From positions 6,338-70,337 of the forward strand of contig NW_004451010.1 of NCBI RefSeq assembly GCF_000321225.1: DNA of 64,000 nucleotides. Direction: 5' to 3'. Made by a program: the position numbers and the translations under genes. Of the stretch, positions 11,139 through 26,100 are shown piece after piece; positions within the stretch are counted from its first letter, which is position 1, and every line of letters begins with the position of its first letter. The notes under the pieces are model-generated. The model had not been told where the DNA came from and made no database searches. It saw only the letters and a program-made list of their open reading frames with translations. The DNA is from Odobenus rosmarus divergens (taxonomy: Eukaryota > Chordata > Mammalia > Carnivora > Odobenidae).

Positions 11139-14100
11139 GTATTCTCAATAATAGCAGGGGATATCTAATTTTCTGATTTCAACATTTCATGTTTTGTCCA
11201 TACTGTAAATTATTTGAATCAAATACAGCATTTTCAAGAGTATCTTCTTCAAATTTAGCAATTCATATATTTATTTACCCTGATTACAAATCAGTACTCA
11301 TTTAGCAGAATTGGGCTAGGTTTTTGAAATCTTAATGAAAGCAAATAAAAATGAAAGCCTTATCTATTGAGAATTATTAAAGTATTAAGCCTTATAGCTA
11401 AGATAAATGAAAATAGAAATACTATGGAATGTTGGAAATGTAGTTGATGAGTACTAATTCACTGTCATTTGGAACACTGCTATATAACAAATAACTGTCA
11501 TATTTTGCTATCTCCCTTAGAACAAGGAATACACGGGGTGCCTGAGTGGTTCAGTTGGTTGACTGTTCAGCTCTTGATTTCGGTCAGGTCATGATCTCAG
11601 GGTTGTGGCATTGAGCCCCTCATTGGGCTCCACGCTCAGTGGGGAGTCAGCTTGAGATTTTCTCTTTCCCTCTCCCTTTGCCCCTTCCCCCAAATAAATA
11701 AAATCTTAAAAAAAAAATAGGGAATACACTTGCTATTTATATGACTCCATTGCTTACCAAGATAACAGTCTTTTTTTTTTTTTTTTTAAGATTTTATTTG
11801 TTTATTTGAGAGAGAGAGAGAAAGGACATAAGCAGGAGGAGCAGCAGGCTCCCCGCTGAGCAGGGAGCCTGATGCAGGGCTTGATCCCACGACCCCGGGA
11901 CCATGGCCTGAGCTGAAGGTAGACAACCAACTGAGCCACCCAGGGCCCCCCCAAATGACAGCCTCAAAACACCATTATTGTCACCCTTGATAGTATAGTC
12001 CAGCTTCTATTTAGCTTGTTGTAAATGACAGTGATATTTGGTCATATATAACCATTCTTGACTTTCTTCTGCCCATGGTTTTTAATAATGGACAACTGTC
12101 ATTTATAGCCAACATCTTATACCCATCACGTTAAGCCAGCAGTAATGAAGAACACAGTCTGCTTTCTGGCATAGCCTCTAAGATCCCATCAGTTGTTGAT
12201 GAGCAGTTATATTATGTTGTAAAGAAAGAAAAAAAGTTGCCTATTAAAGAAAGAGACGATGCTCTCTTATGATTTATTTTATTTATAAATATTGAAAAAG
12301 CTCCTTCAAACTTAATTATACATAGATTTTTGACTTCAAGTAACTATGCTTTTAAAAAATAAAAATAAAACGTAAGTGAAATAAAGTAGGGTATTCTCAA
12401 AATTTTTTTATAAAATTTTTTATACTCAAAATCCAACTTTTTGACTCAGAGTTGTCCTTGCTATTAAGAGTATTGGTGATATGGCATTTCTTAGGACCAT
12501 CTTTAACTGAACTAAAACTTATTTGTGCTGGGCTCTTATAATATCATGCAAGCCTATATTGGAGTCTTGCTTCTGGAATGTTGCTAAACATTCCTAGTTC
12601 ACCAGCTCCTTCAACCCCTCTATGGCCGTCCATTCCTAGGGGGTTAAAAAGTGCTACACCCCATCTCTGGGGAATTCTTGAAAGCATTTGACACTTTTAG
12701 TTCTGGGCATGTGCAGGAAAGAGCTCAAGACTGTTTCTTAACAAAGATTACAAGAAGCATCCTGATTTCAGGATGTAAAAATGTAACCAAAGAGATGTCT
12801 CTTACAGTGATACACAGTAGTGTCTAGGTAATTAAGAAGGCAAATATTAATAGTTTTGTTTTGATTGATGATAATGTATTATAAAGTCAAGTGTGAACGA
12901 TTTTTGCGATATGGAGAGCTTTAGTTTTTTGTGTTCCGTTTGTTTAGCTTATTTGTTCTTCTGGAGGAATTTTTTTTGTGAAGAACAGCAAGTTTCAAGA
13001 AAGCATTTGGGAATAAGGTCTAGAAAGACAAATCTTTTGGGTTTGGAGTAGGGAGTAGAAAGGGAAGTAAAAAAGACATAAACACATTCACACAAATCGT
13101 TTTACAAACCAGAAAAGAGATGTTGAACAATTACAAGTAGCACAGTGAAGCATTGCTGTTGGTGGTTTTTGTGTTTTACATATCTAAACGTTTTAAAAAC
13201 TTTCTGTGTATATTAAGTATAGAAAAATAGGGGAGTATAGGAAAAATTTCATACATTTTCAGTGACCATTTACTGTTATATTTTGGAGAGCAGTTTGTGG
13301 AACTGTAATATTTAGTTACGCTGTGCTATATTTGCATAAAAAGTATAACTAGTTTATGTGACAGATTTAACTTAAATTTTATTTGTGCGTATCTAATTAG
13401 TCTAAAGCAGGACATCCTAAATGAAAAGACTGATCTGGAAGCAACATTTAAGGAAGCTGAGTTGGCAACCTGTTCTGTAGAATTATTTTTGCCATTATTT
13501 AAGGATACCGTTGAAGAGATTAGTTTTGAAAATGTGAGTACCTGACTTATGAACATCTAATAAAATAGACAGCTAGCATAATATTCAGAATGCATTAACT
13601 GCAGTTTTGTATCTTAACATAGTTATGCTCACATACTGGTATTTGATATTAAAAATTGCAGGTTTATCAGTCTCCTATGTCATTAGCTGCAATTCTTTTC
13701 TTCAGCGATAATCTCAGGCATGCACTTGTTAAGAGGCTAACCTTGGTGCTTAACTTATCTAAAATTGAACTAGAAAGTCAACTATTTCAAGAGGGAATTT
13801 AAACAAATATTCTAAGAGATGAAATTATATTTATTTTCTGTAGTTTTGTATGGAATAGAAACCTGTATTCTAAAATTTCAGTGTACTGAAGTTTGAGTTA
13901 GAGACAAAAATAGATTGTATTCTATTAGTTTTATTAAAATAAATGCCTGAAACACTTAGGGGCTTAAGCCCTTATTTTGATTTCATTACTTTAATGTATG
14001 ATGTACTTTACTATTAATAAGCTTGGCAAAATTTACTATATGAAAAATGATTTTGTTACTAGGATAAAGTATTCTTTGATAATAGCAGCATTGTATTTTA

Positions 14101-17100
14101 GAGTGTCTTAATGCTGTATCTTTTTAGATTTTTTTTAATGCTGTATCTTAAAATGGGTATGTGGTTCTTATATTTTGTCAGGCTAATCTTTTTGCATCCA
14201 ATTTGAAGAAGATTTCTAAACAGAAGGAAATATTAACAAAAGAATTAGACACTTTTAAACGTGTAAAACAAGCTTTGGAACATCTTAGAAAGACAGAATA
14301 CCAACAAGTAAGGACCCCTAAGCACTAATTTAATAGATATATTTCTCACTTGAAGGATTTGCTATTTCTGAATCTGTAGAAATTGAATTATTGGTATATT
14401 TGAAATGGAAATAATTCTTGAATTTTCGTTTGAAATGTCAATCATGAAACTAACCCTTACTCTTAACATTTCACAAATAGTTCTACATGAAAGCAGCATG
14501 TTTTTATAGAAAATATATTTGTATTTTCTATCTCAAAATTTTTCATTGTTATATTTCATTTCAGCTGAAATGAAAAGAAAGAAAGAAAATAATATTTTCT
14601 TAGAATTTAAGCTCCATTGTACCATTGTATTCATACATTCATTTATTTTTGGGGTTAGCAGTTTGTTCAGAGATAATTCACATACCATACAATTCATCCA
14701 TTTAAAGTGCACAATTCAGTGATTTTGAGTGTATTTGTAGAACTGTGCAGCAGTCCCCACAGTCAATGTTAGAGCATTTTCATCACCACAAAAAGAAAAC
14801 CCTCCCAGGTCCTTTAGAAGTTCACCTACCTCCCAACCCTCACCCACCCCTCCTTACCCTATTATCTACTTTCTGTTTTTATGAATTTGCTCTGGAAATT
14901 TCATGTAAATAGATTCATATAAAATGTGGTTCTTCATAACCGCCTTTCATTTAGCATAGTGCCTTCAAGGTCATCTATGTTGTAGCACATGTTAGTGCTT
15001 CATTCCTCTTTATTGCTGAATAATATTTCATTGTATGGCTATTCCATTTTTATTTGTCCATTCCTCAGTTGATGGATATTTAGGTTGCTTCAGTTTTTGG
15101 CTGTTATGCATAAAGCTGCTGTGAACATTTATTTACAAGTTGTTTATGTCCAAGAGAAATGAAAATAGATGTATGCCAAGCAATTCCACTGTGTCCTTCT
15201 ACAGAGTCCCAAGAGTGGGCTTCAATGCAGTTCATGAAATTGTGTGTGCGATTTTGCATTAGATGTACATGGCACAGTACTTTTGGGTGAAAGGAATTTA
15301 TAGCTTTTCACATTCTCGAGCAGGAGTGTGACCCTCAAGATGAATAAACATTTTTCTATGTTCTCATTTAAAAAATCTACATAGAATTCTTTTACTAATG
15401 TGCTGTGATTCTTTAAAAATAATCTTACTTGCTAAAATTGAGGTTGTTTTTATTTTTTACCTATTTATAAGCATGGTGAGCTTCCTTTGTATACAAGATT
15501 TTTGTGGTTTTTATGTCATTGGCTTGTGTTGTCTGAGGTGTTATTTAGAAATTAGTATATAATTTCATAAACTGTGGACAAAAGATGATTTGGAACACTT
15601 AGGCAAAAATTCATCTGATGACCTTTTTAAAAATTTGAACTGTGCATAATAGTTGTCCATATTAATTTCTTAAGTGATGCTTATTCCTCTTCCTACTTTT
15701 ATATATAGAGAACTATGTTTGTCAATACTGATTTATAATATCTTTTTTTCATAGGTAGGGGACAGTTTATCCAGCATGTTAGAGAAGCTAACTGATAATG
15801 AAAGTGAAAATACTGTAAGTCTTTTTATACTTTGTGTCTACTCTGACATTTTTTATTTATATGATGCTTGGTTTTATAAAATTAGCCAACATTAAATTCC
15901 AAATTGTGATATTTCTAACTCTTACATTATATTTGCTGAAGAATCTTAAGAAGAAGGTACTTGAAAAGGAGACCTATATTCAAGAACTTTCTTGTTTGTT
16001 TCAGAATGAAAAGGTAAGCAAATTTTGAGCTTAATCCATCATATTTTCTTAATATTGACTCCCTCTTTTCCTTCTTTCCATCCTGACCCCCATATCCTCA
16101 GAGATAGACACAGAAGTGTTTTTACATTATTTGGATATTTTACAAGTTTTTTTAGTTTCTTTTTAAAAGATTTTTATGGTATTTAAGTCAGGGTAATTGC
16201 ATAAATCACTATATATTAGGAACTATGAATAAATTTGTATTTCAATTTTAGTATAAATTAAGGAATTTCAGTGTTTATAGGAGCATTTTAGATATAATTT
16301 ACTTAGGATAGGTAGGAATTTTTAAAAGGAGATTACCAGGAGCCATTAAATAAAAGGGGGGAGGGGAAAATAGCCCCATAGTTTTATATACAATTTATAA
16401 TGGGGGGGGTCATGGTTAATGTAAAGTGGTGCTTTGCTTTTTATCAACTTTTTAGATCATGTCTAAATATGGATAAAGTTAAAGATTGTGGGGAAATATA
16501 TCAAATAACACATTTTTTTTTTGTTTTCTCTGTTACAGGCAAATGCTTTGAAAGCAGACCGTTTTTCACAATCAGTAAAAGTAGTACATGAACGACTACA
16601 GTTCCAAATTCATAAAAAGGAGGCAGAGAATGATAAATTAAAAGAATACATAAAGGTTATAAATATTCAGTCATTTTTATAGTTTAAGTGATAAAATTAA
16701 TAGACAACTATAAAACCCTTCCTTAGTTCTGGAATTTGGTGGTTTTGGAAGAATTCAATTTAAGTGTTGCCATGGGAAATACATATTTGAGGCAGATCTT
16801 AAAGATTTCTGGCCCATCTAAAGATTTGGTTCTAAATCCCAAGATAGAAATGCTCTCTCTCTTTAATACCAGTCTAGGAAGGATTTATAGAGCTTGAATT
16901 AAAAAAAAAAAATCTTTCCCATTATATAGTTAATTTATGTTTATTTTGGAAAATTTGTAAAATACAAAGGAAAAAATGAAAATAATTTAAAAATACTGAA
17001 ACCATTATTAATATTTTGGGATATAGTATTCCTGTCTATTTTCTACATCTACACATAAATACATACATTTAGTAGGCAGTCAGTAAATGCTTATTGTTTT

Positions 17101-20100
17101 TTGTGTTTGTCACTAATGGTAACAACTTTAAAATCATTTACTTAGCTTTGGTGTTTAGAAAACTGAGTAACATTCTTGTCATGCAGTTTTTTTTTAGCAG
17201 TGTCATTAAGGGGAGTATTTTGGTTTAAACTCAGTGGTTTTAATACTCTTCTGGAAGCCTCACAGGCACTTTGAAATAAGAACCTGAGGTCGCTATGACA
17301 TGACACAAGCTAACTGGATCTATTGTCATTATTTTTGCCAAAGGAAAAGAAGCAGTGTTCTCACTTGGAGAAGAGAAGTGTACAATGATAACCCCCCTGG
17401 AGTGTGAGGACATTGGTGTTAAATTTCTGTTTGCTTTTGCACTCCTGAATCATGGCAGATGTTTGCAACCTGTGGCATGTTTCAAGACTGTGCTTGGGGG
17501 GGCGCCTGGGTGGCTCAGATGGTTGAGCGTCTGCCTTCGGCTCAGGTCATGATCCCAGGGTCCTGGGATCGAGTCCCGCATCGGGCTCCCTGCTCCTTGG
17601 GAGCCTGCTTCTCCCTCTGCTTCTCTCTCTCTCTCTCTCTCCCTCTCTCTCTCCATCTCTCATGAATAAATAAATAAAATCTTTAAAAAAAAAAAAAAAA
17701 AAGACTGTGCTTGGGGTATTTTGGTTTTTGTTTTTCTTCAAGGATGAAAAGCTTTTGCCCAGTAAGGGGACATTAAGCAGGCTTATGCGGAATGTAAATT
17801 TTGTCCTTTGTCCTCCTCCCTGTGCTTTTTAAGCACTTTCCTCCATGGGTTCCCTGTGTCATTTGCATGGGAGTCCTAGGGCATTACAGATGAACTAGAG
17901 TTGATATTGCATTAGCCTGTCATGGTAAATACAATAGAATACATGTGATTTAACACCTCAGATAATCATCTATCACAATTTATCTTACACAAGTTTTAGT
18001 TATGTCCTCAAATAGCAGTTGGGAAATTTTTGAAAACATTTTCTAAAATTTAAAAATGAAATATTAAGTGATATTTTAAAGTTAATTTTAACAATTTTCA
18101 TGATAATTTAGAGAATATAAGACTAAAATCTTAAGATTTTGCCATGACATTCTTCTAGTACTTTAAGTTTAAATTCCTTTACAAAAACCCTACTGTTTAG
18201 AAATAATTACAAGAAGTTGCATTAGGTTACTGATTTTTCTACCCTCCTTGTAACATACAGTTTTGGAATTTAAGACATTAAGTTATGGGGGGGGCAGAAT
18301 TTAGTTCTTCGATTTATGTTTCACAAGGTTCTTTTTGGAGTACAAAGATAATGAACTCAGTTCGGCAACATAAATCTCATTTAATATTTTAGTTTTGACT
18401 CCAGTGAGTCAATTCATTTTAATAGGTCTTGAAAAATTTACATTTTAGTTCTCTGAGAAATATTCCAAAGATACTTTAACCCATTTTTTCTTTCTAGATC
18501 TTTATAATATAGCAACTAGGAATAAATATTTTCATAATTTAGAAGAAACAGAATAATTGTCTTTATAATATGCAGCATGTAGAGCTCCTTGGAAATAGGG
18601 AAAGGCGAATAGTTGACTTTAAATGTACATTCATTTGGCAAAAGACGGCAAAGAGTCATTTATTTTGAAACCATAAAAATAATTTCATAGTTTAGTATAC
18701 TTCCTAATAGTGCTCAAATGTGGGATAGGATAAATCTAGTGAGGAAGTTCTGACTGGAATCTTGTGCCAAGGGATTTATTTCACCTTGGTGTTTAAATTG
18801 CTTTATGAGGGCGCCTGGGTGGCTCAGTTGGTTAAGCAACTGCCTTCAGCTTGGGTCATGATCCTGGAGTCCCAGGATCGAGTCCCATGTCGGGCTCCCT
18901 GCTCAGCGGGGAGTCTGCTTCTCCCTCTGACCCTCTTCCCTCTCGTGCTCTCTATCTCTCATTCTCTCTCAAATAAATAAATAAAATCTTTTAAAAAAAA
19001 AATTGCTTTATGAAAGTGTAGCAATTATTCATGGTGTGCTGATGACACCCTGTGGTTTCCTAGAGGAATGGCAGCTGTATTTCCTGTGGAGTCTGTTCTC
19101 TTAAGTAGACTTGTACTGCTCTTACTCATACTTGTTTTCCCCCAACTACTTATTAAAACATTTCATGTTTTAATTTTAATAATTTAAATAATTTAATAAT
19201 AATTTAATTTAATAATTTTTTTAGTTTAAGTAGACTTCTAGAGACTATTTAACAGTATTTTTTTTTAAGATTTTATTTATTTGTCAGAGACAGTGAGAGG
19301 GAACACAAGCAGGGGGAAGCAGTAGGGAGAGGGAGAAGCAGGCTTCCCGCCGAGCAGGGAGCCTGATGTGGGACTCGATCCCAGGACACTGGGATTATGA
19401 CCTGAGCCAAAGGCAGACACTTAACCAACTGAGCCACCCAGGTGCCCCTGTTTAACAGTATTTTGCTGCTTGTCTTAATCTACCGAGTTCACTTTTCAAA
19501 GAGGGCTAGTCTTTAAATCTTATTTAATATGTACTTCTTAATCTAAACTCTAGTGGAAGTTAAGAAGCATAGTTTTTATTGATCATGGAGCTAAATAGAA
19601 AACCCAATCTTTGACTCCTTTGATTTTTTTTCATTAAAATGATTGTCTAAGAAATGTTAAACTAAAACCTAAATTCTGTAATAATTTTTTTTGGTATTAT
19701 ACAACTTTCAAAAAATGTAAAAGCATTAAAATCTTAGGTCTCTAAATTCTTAGATATTTAGTAGTCAAATACTTTAAATACAAAGTCTTAAAATAATTTG
19801 AAATAGAAGCATGAGAGTTATCACACTAAATCATATCTGTCATCCACCCGGCCTATTATTCTGTCTCTAGTTATGTAAGGAAAGAGTCATGCCAATTAAC
19901 ACCATCAAATTCAATGGATAGAAACATGCCCCTTAACATCTTTTCACCCTTACTGTTGTGGATCTGATAGTTATCCATCTAAGCCTCTTCAGTCTTGGAA
20001 CAGTAACTTCCATAAGGTTACTACTCATTGGATAAAGTAGTACTCTTATTCCCCTTGATGTAACTCTTATAAATGTCAAGGCATGCCCCTTAATTCTAGT

Positions 20101-23100
20101 AAATTAAAATTTGCAAAATAAGTCTATCTCATCTACATTTTTTGTGATCTATAGATTTTGATCTAATGTCCTTTAAGCCTTTATCATTTCAACTGAAAAG
20201 TCCTGACATATGTAGGGAGCTACTGATTCCTTTGAGCTTTGTGTAATTTGTTTGAATTGTCTCCAGCTCAATTATGGTTTTTTGATTTTCAGTAACTAGT
20301 ACTATGTATAATATTCTAGATGTGAAATTTTAACAAGTTCTAGTTAATTACAAAGGTTTAAAAAATGTACTGTAATCACCAATATTAGTATCTTTAATAA
20401 GAGTAGGATTAATTTTATGTAGGCTTATATATTTTAAATTTGCATTCTGTAATGTTACAAATAAACATTGGTGAAACCACCTTTACTGTTTTGCTTTTTA
20501 TTAATCCTATGATTAATCCTTTTGATAAAATCTATGGAAGATTATTTACATATTTTTACAATGTTGACATAAACATTGGGAGTTCTAAAATAATTTAAGT
20601 ACTACTATTTTTTTAGAGCTTGGAAACCAAGATAACTGAATGGAACTTACAACTGAGAAAGAATAAGCATGAAGCTGTAGCAATGAAAGAATCAAGCAAA
20701 CAAAAAACTATAGCTCTAAAAAAGGCATCTAAAATTTACAGACAAAGGCTTAAATACTTTACTGGAGACATGGAAAACCTTACCTCCCAAATTAGAGATC
20801 AGGTAAGTTTATACATTCTTCCTTAACTGTCCTATGTCCTTAGGTTATGTAGTTAATGTCATATTGCTTAATATAATAATCTTCTCTTAGTGCTACTGAT
20901 ACTAGGAAAACTTTACTCACACTCTTTTGCTTTAGTCTGTTTTGAAAGGTTATAGAAAATGCCACATTTGCATATTGAATTATATCAGTATTTCCTTGGG
21001 AACTTTATTAAAGGATATATTAAAAGTGTCCCAATGCATCTATGGCAAGCTAAGGGTAGCACTTCATACATATTCCCCCTTGGAAATGGACAGTGTACAT
21101 TAGCATATTAAAGGCCCTGAGTAGGAAAAGTAAAACAGCATAATGAAGAGTTTTGAACTCAGAGTTTCTCACCACTTATTTAACCACAGAACTCTTGTTT
21201 TACCCACAAAACAACTCTTGGAACTGGTTCTAAGGAACACCAGTTTGGGAAATGCTGATTTATGTTATTAGACCATATGACTGTATTCAGTAATTCACTT
21301 CATTTGAACTCTGTAATGCACTTAAAGCCATTCACTGACGTAAACACACCATGTGAAAGTTATCTTTGGGTGTAGTACAAAGTTGAAAACTGGACTTAGT
21401 GCTTTGTTGTTTTTGATGAATTATTGTATTTATTCAATTAGCAATTGATAAAATATTTACTCTTTTTAATGTCTCATGGGTATTCCACCTCTTAAGAACT
21501 GATGTTAAGACTTACAGAATTATTAGAGGCTTTTAGAAATGAAAGTGGACTTGCATAAACTTCCTTGTGTAAAGAAAACAACTTGATATTTTATAAGCTC
21601 GAGTGTTAACACTTAAAGATGAACGACATTCAGAAGAATCTAACTAGACAAAAAGAATTAAGGACTAAGTTCAAAATCTAGAAGGTCATTAGACCGAGTT
21701 GAATGCCTGAAAATATTCTTGAGTGGTGAAAGCTAATCAAGTCATTAACATTCTCGGAATTTTCCTGTTTAGATAGCATCATGTCACGCATATCCCGGAT
21801 CATGGTATAGGAAGGCTCTTCTGTTTGTTCATCTTGTGACTTTGGGTGAGGTACTTAACCTCTCTAAGATTCTGTTTCCTCATCTATAAAATAGGATATA
21901 ATAATATTCCTATCTCATATGATTGTAGAGAGGACTAAATGAGGAAATATATATCAAAGCACAGGGCCTGCATCGTACATTTTTGCCATATTGGCCTCCT
22001 TTCTATTCCTCTAATGAGTAGAGTTTTATTGTTTGCTATTATCTCTGGCTGTAATGTTCTTGGATTCACAATAGCCGGTTCTTTTTTGATCATTCAGGTA
22101 TCTTTTTAATTGTCATCTCTTCAAGGGGCCTTCCTTGACCACTCCTTTTGAAGTAGTCCCACAACAGTCATATCATATCTTGAATTCCCTTCATAGCATT
22201 TATCTTATAGATAAAATTCGAGTATCTTTACATTATAGTATATTGCCTAACTTATACTTCATATATATATATATATCCCAACTTATATACTTCATTATGC
22301 AAATAAAAATTCATTTTACATAAAATATGAAAATAGAATACTAGGCTTTATTCAACATATCAACATCATTACTGTAAAAAAGTATAAGCCAAAAAAGTTT
22401 TGCATATAGTAGATGCTAAATAAATGCTTGTTCTGTGACTGGATGAATGATAGAAGGAAAGAAAGAAGCCCCCAATAAATACTGTCTGCTATCATTAGTA
22501 CTTCTGGGTCTTCTGATTAATAATTATTGTTATTGTCCTCCCAGTGAGTTTGTCATCCTGTAGAATGTAGACAGGGGACACAATGACTATAGCTCACTAG
22601 GTGGGTTTGTAAAGAGTAAATTTATTTGACAGTTATTTATTGAGCATCTTCTGTATGCCAGGCACTTTCAAGGCCCTAGCAATGAACAAAACAGACAAAA
22701 ATCTCTACCTCGAGGAGCTCACATTCAAAGTCACTACTATAGTTTTCATGTCTTTGTTGACAGTGTTTGAAAGTCAATGGGGGTGACCTCTACAAAACAG
22801 CTTGACACCATTATAGCAACAATAAATAAGGCTGCATTATTAAATGCTATGGAATTATGGAATTGCAGATAGCTTCTATATATATCAATAAGGGGCTTCT
22901 TTCTCCTCTGATGTTTATGTGGTTGTTATCATCTTCTATATATAGAGTGCAAAATGAAAAGCTCAAGAAATAGGAAGGAAGTTATCTTCATTAATTATGA
23001 AACATTGTTTGAAAATAGTTATATCAACATCCTTAAAATGTAGTGTTGGAACTGCCACTATGCCCATTAAAGCAATACTACTATAAAGATATTATCAACA

Positions 23101-26100
23101 TTTACTTTAAAAGTTTCCTATATTCAGAGTTGTACACTAAAATTTTCCATATTGAAAATTCCATCCCTTATAGGATGTTTCCTTGTTTATATTGTATTTG
23201 TGTTTAGAGCCCTGCACAAAACCAAAGTGTTATTCAATTATAAGATGAATACTTGATGTATTTTTTAGGAAGCCAAGCTGTCTGAAACAATTTCAGCTTC
23301 CAATGCCTGGAAAAGTCATTATGAGAAAATTGTAATAGAAAAAACTGAATTGGAAGTTCAGATTGAAACAATGCAAAAGTAAGAAAAAAATTTAGAATCT
23401 TTGTACGGGTTAATAAGTTTCAGTTCCTTCCTCTTTAAGCAGTTTGCATTTTGGTTCTTCTGGATTACATGTGGTGAAGGTTGTCCATATGATTCGATAT
23501 TTTTGCTGTTTATAATTTTAAAGACTTTTCTTATTCTGTTCTAAAAATAAGATAAAATGATTACCCACTAAAAAGTGCATTGGTGTTCACATTTTGAATT
23601 TTGTAGGTTAGTATTTGGAATTGAGTATGTGTCATCTATTATTTGCAGTTAAATGTTAACACTACTTTGTCTTAAAATGGAAGTGATAGTTCTCTACCAA
23701 ACAAGAATGTGTAAGAATATATAACAGAGCTTACAATAACAGCACAAATGCTTTCAAAATCCTAAAAATTATTGTTCCTTAAAGTGCCTTAATTGCATAA
23801 CAAAGAAAATCAATGAGTAAAAATGCTTATCTTTTATGCTTTGAAATTTATTACTGATAAACTAATAGTAATGAACCCTGCACATTTGTTTTTAAATGTT
23901 TTATATTCTGTATATTCTCTTCAGTTTTATCATTGTAAACTAGCATGCATAATTCGCTTCTAGAGGTGAGTTATTGCCTCACTTGATCCTTTTATTTAAC
24001 CTTGGCCTTGAGATTGTGTGTACGTATGTGCATGTGTGTGAATGAGAGACAGACGGCCATTGAGATAATAGTTCAGATATTTTACTGAATAGCAAAGGGA
24101 ATGGTGTGTAATTTTTCATTGGCATCCTCAGTGAGTAAATATTGCTAATCAAGGTTTTGCAGGTAGTAGCCTGGCAGATAACTGCTACCTGTTCACTTTG
24201 TTCTTGTGACTTCTGCTAACTTTAAAACCACGTACCCTACCAACATAATTTCAGAAACACACTTAAAAAGTATTATTTGAGTGAAAATGTCTATGACTTT
24301 TATAAAATATATCATTTATCTCATAAAGGCAAGTTACAAATCTTTTGGAAGACCTGAAGAAAATGGAAGACGTTGGAAAAAATTCATGTGAAGAAATTCT
24401 TAGAAAACTTCACTCAATTGAATATGAAAATGAAACTCTGAATCTTGAGAATACAAAATTAAAGGTAATGTGTGTCCTGGGGCGATGGCTGGCTCAGTTG
24501 GTGGAGCATGCAGCTCTTGATCTCAGGGTTGTGAGTTTGAGCTCCATATTGGGTGTACAGATTACTTAAAAATAAAATCTTTTTTTTTTTTAAAGTTAAT
24601 GTGTGTTCGTGTGTGTATGTGAGTATATTGTCTAATGACAACTTAGTAGAAGTAGCTGGAATGGTTGCATGATTAGGATAGTGCTCTTGTGTCATTTTGA
24701 CCTAATGTTTGTAAGGGTATTAGAAGATCATTATAATATGCAACTTCTAAAGCTACATATATATCCATATTTATATATCTATATATACACATTATAGACA
24801 CATTCTTGCATATAGATTTTTAAGTGTTTATAGTTGTATACACAGATATATGTTAAAGTTGTTTTCAGCAATATTAAATAAGATTTATGAGGTTGAGTAA
24901 CTGTCTCGACTTCTAAAAACTTTATTCTTCAGTTTTAGCTGTTGAATCATCCAAAATTACATTAACTTTAATGAGTAAGATTTTTTTCTAGGTGTCATGG
25001 TTACGATAGGATATAACCTAAGGCCTGGTCTGTTTGAAACCAGAAAGTATGTTCCTGGCTGCTTCATAACCAGAAAGAATTTTCCAATTTAATCAAATCC
25101 AAGGGGTGATTGGTTTGTATGTGTACCAGAGAAAAAAATGGGGAAGAAGTTTTTATACTTTCTGAGAAAAAAAAATTGATTTCTCATTTAGAGATACAAG
25201 TAAGCAGATGAGACTTGATTAAAGGTGACTGCATCGGGGTGCCTGGGTGGCCCAGTCAGGCATCTGCCTTCAGCTCAGGTCATGATCCCGGGGTCCTGGG
25301 ATGGAGCCCTGCGTCAGACTCCCTGCTCAGCGGGGAGTCTGCCTCTCCTTCTCACTCTCCCTCTGTGTCTCCCTCTCTCTTTCTCTCTCTCAAATAAGTA
25401 AAATCTTAAAAAAAAAAAAAAAAGATGACAGCACTATTTTCAGTTCTTTAATACTATTTTTGGAGGATCGTAAATAGAACACAGAAAAGAATCTATGTAA
25501 AAAGGCCAGAGTTGGCAGTTCAAAGCAGATATGGCATCAGAGAACCAACCCTCTTTTTAGCTCTGTCTTCTGCCATTCCTAGGTTACGACCCACATGATC
25601 CAAAATGATTGCTGGAGATTGCCAGGGGGAACAGATGAGTTATAGCCCATAACTCCCCTTAGGGACACTTCCTGTAATTTCCATACCACTCTACTCTTCT
25701 ACTTATTCAGGCATATGGCCCCAACTAGGTGCAAGGGAAACTAGGGAATGTAGTCTTCTAGTTATCCTGGGCTCTAGCCAAATATGAATACTCATTATTT
25801 CCTGCAATTTGTTCATGTTTTCCTGTATCTCTTCCTGTAGTTTTACTATATTTACAGTTTGGAATCATTTTCCCTAGTACCTAAGACCTACCTTAGTTCA
25901 GCTCAAGTGCTACCTCCTCCCCAAAGTCTTTTCAATTAGGATGAGTCTCTCCTTATAAACTCCCATCTTTATATGCCCAGAATGCCTAGGGAAGATGTGA
26001 CATACACTTAGCCTCCATGAATATTTATTGAATGAATGCTTAAAATGTTTTTTGGAAGAGGAAGCAATTTTATTATGTTTATTTTCTTAATTTCCTTGAT

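Larger units (their letters stand above)
11139..13400. other. ODF2L intron 2
   Basis: Holds two CAN-SINEs (listed) and otherwise AT-rich sequence with no recognised feature. 12560-12800 is somewhat less AT-rich but not identifiable. Confidence 0.6.
16656..20616. other. ODF2L intron 7
   Basis: About 4 kb. It contains three CAN-SINEs (listed). The remainder is AT-rich and unassigned; 16905-17060 and 19830-20150 look like old diverged repeats that I cannot name. Confidence 0.6.
20803..23268. other. ODF2L intron 8
   Basis: Contains a MIR and L2 pair and one further old repeat (listed). The rest is AT-rich and unassigned. Confidence 0.6.

Noticed and set aside
17450..17741. Overlapping 60-70 codon ORFs on both strands
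   Set aside because: All are translations of the CAN-SINE and its CT microsatellite; the same pattern recurs at each SINE.
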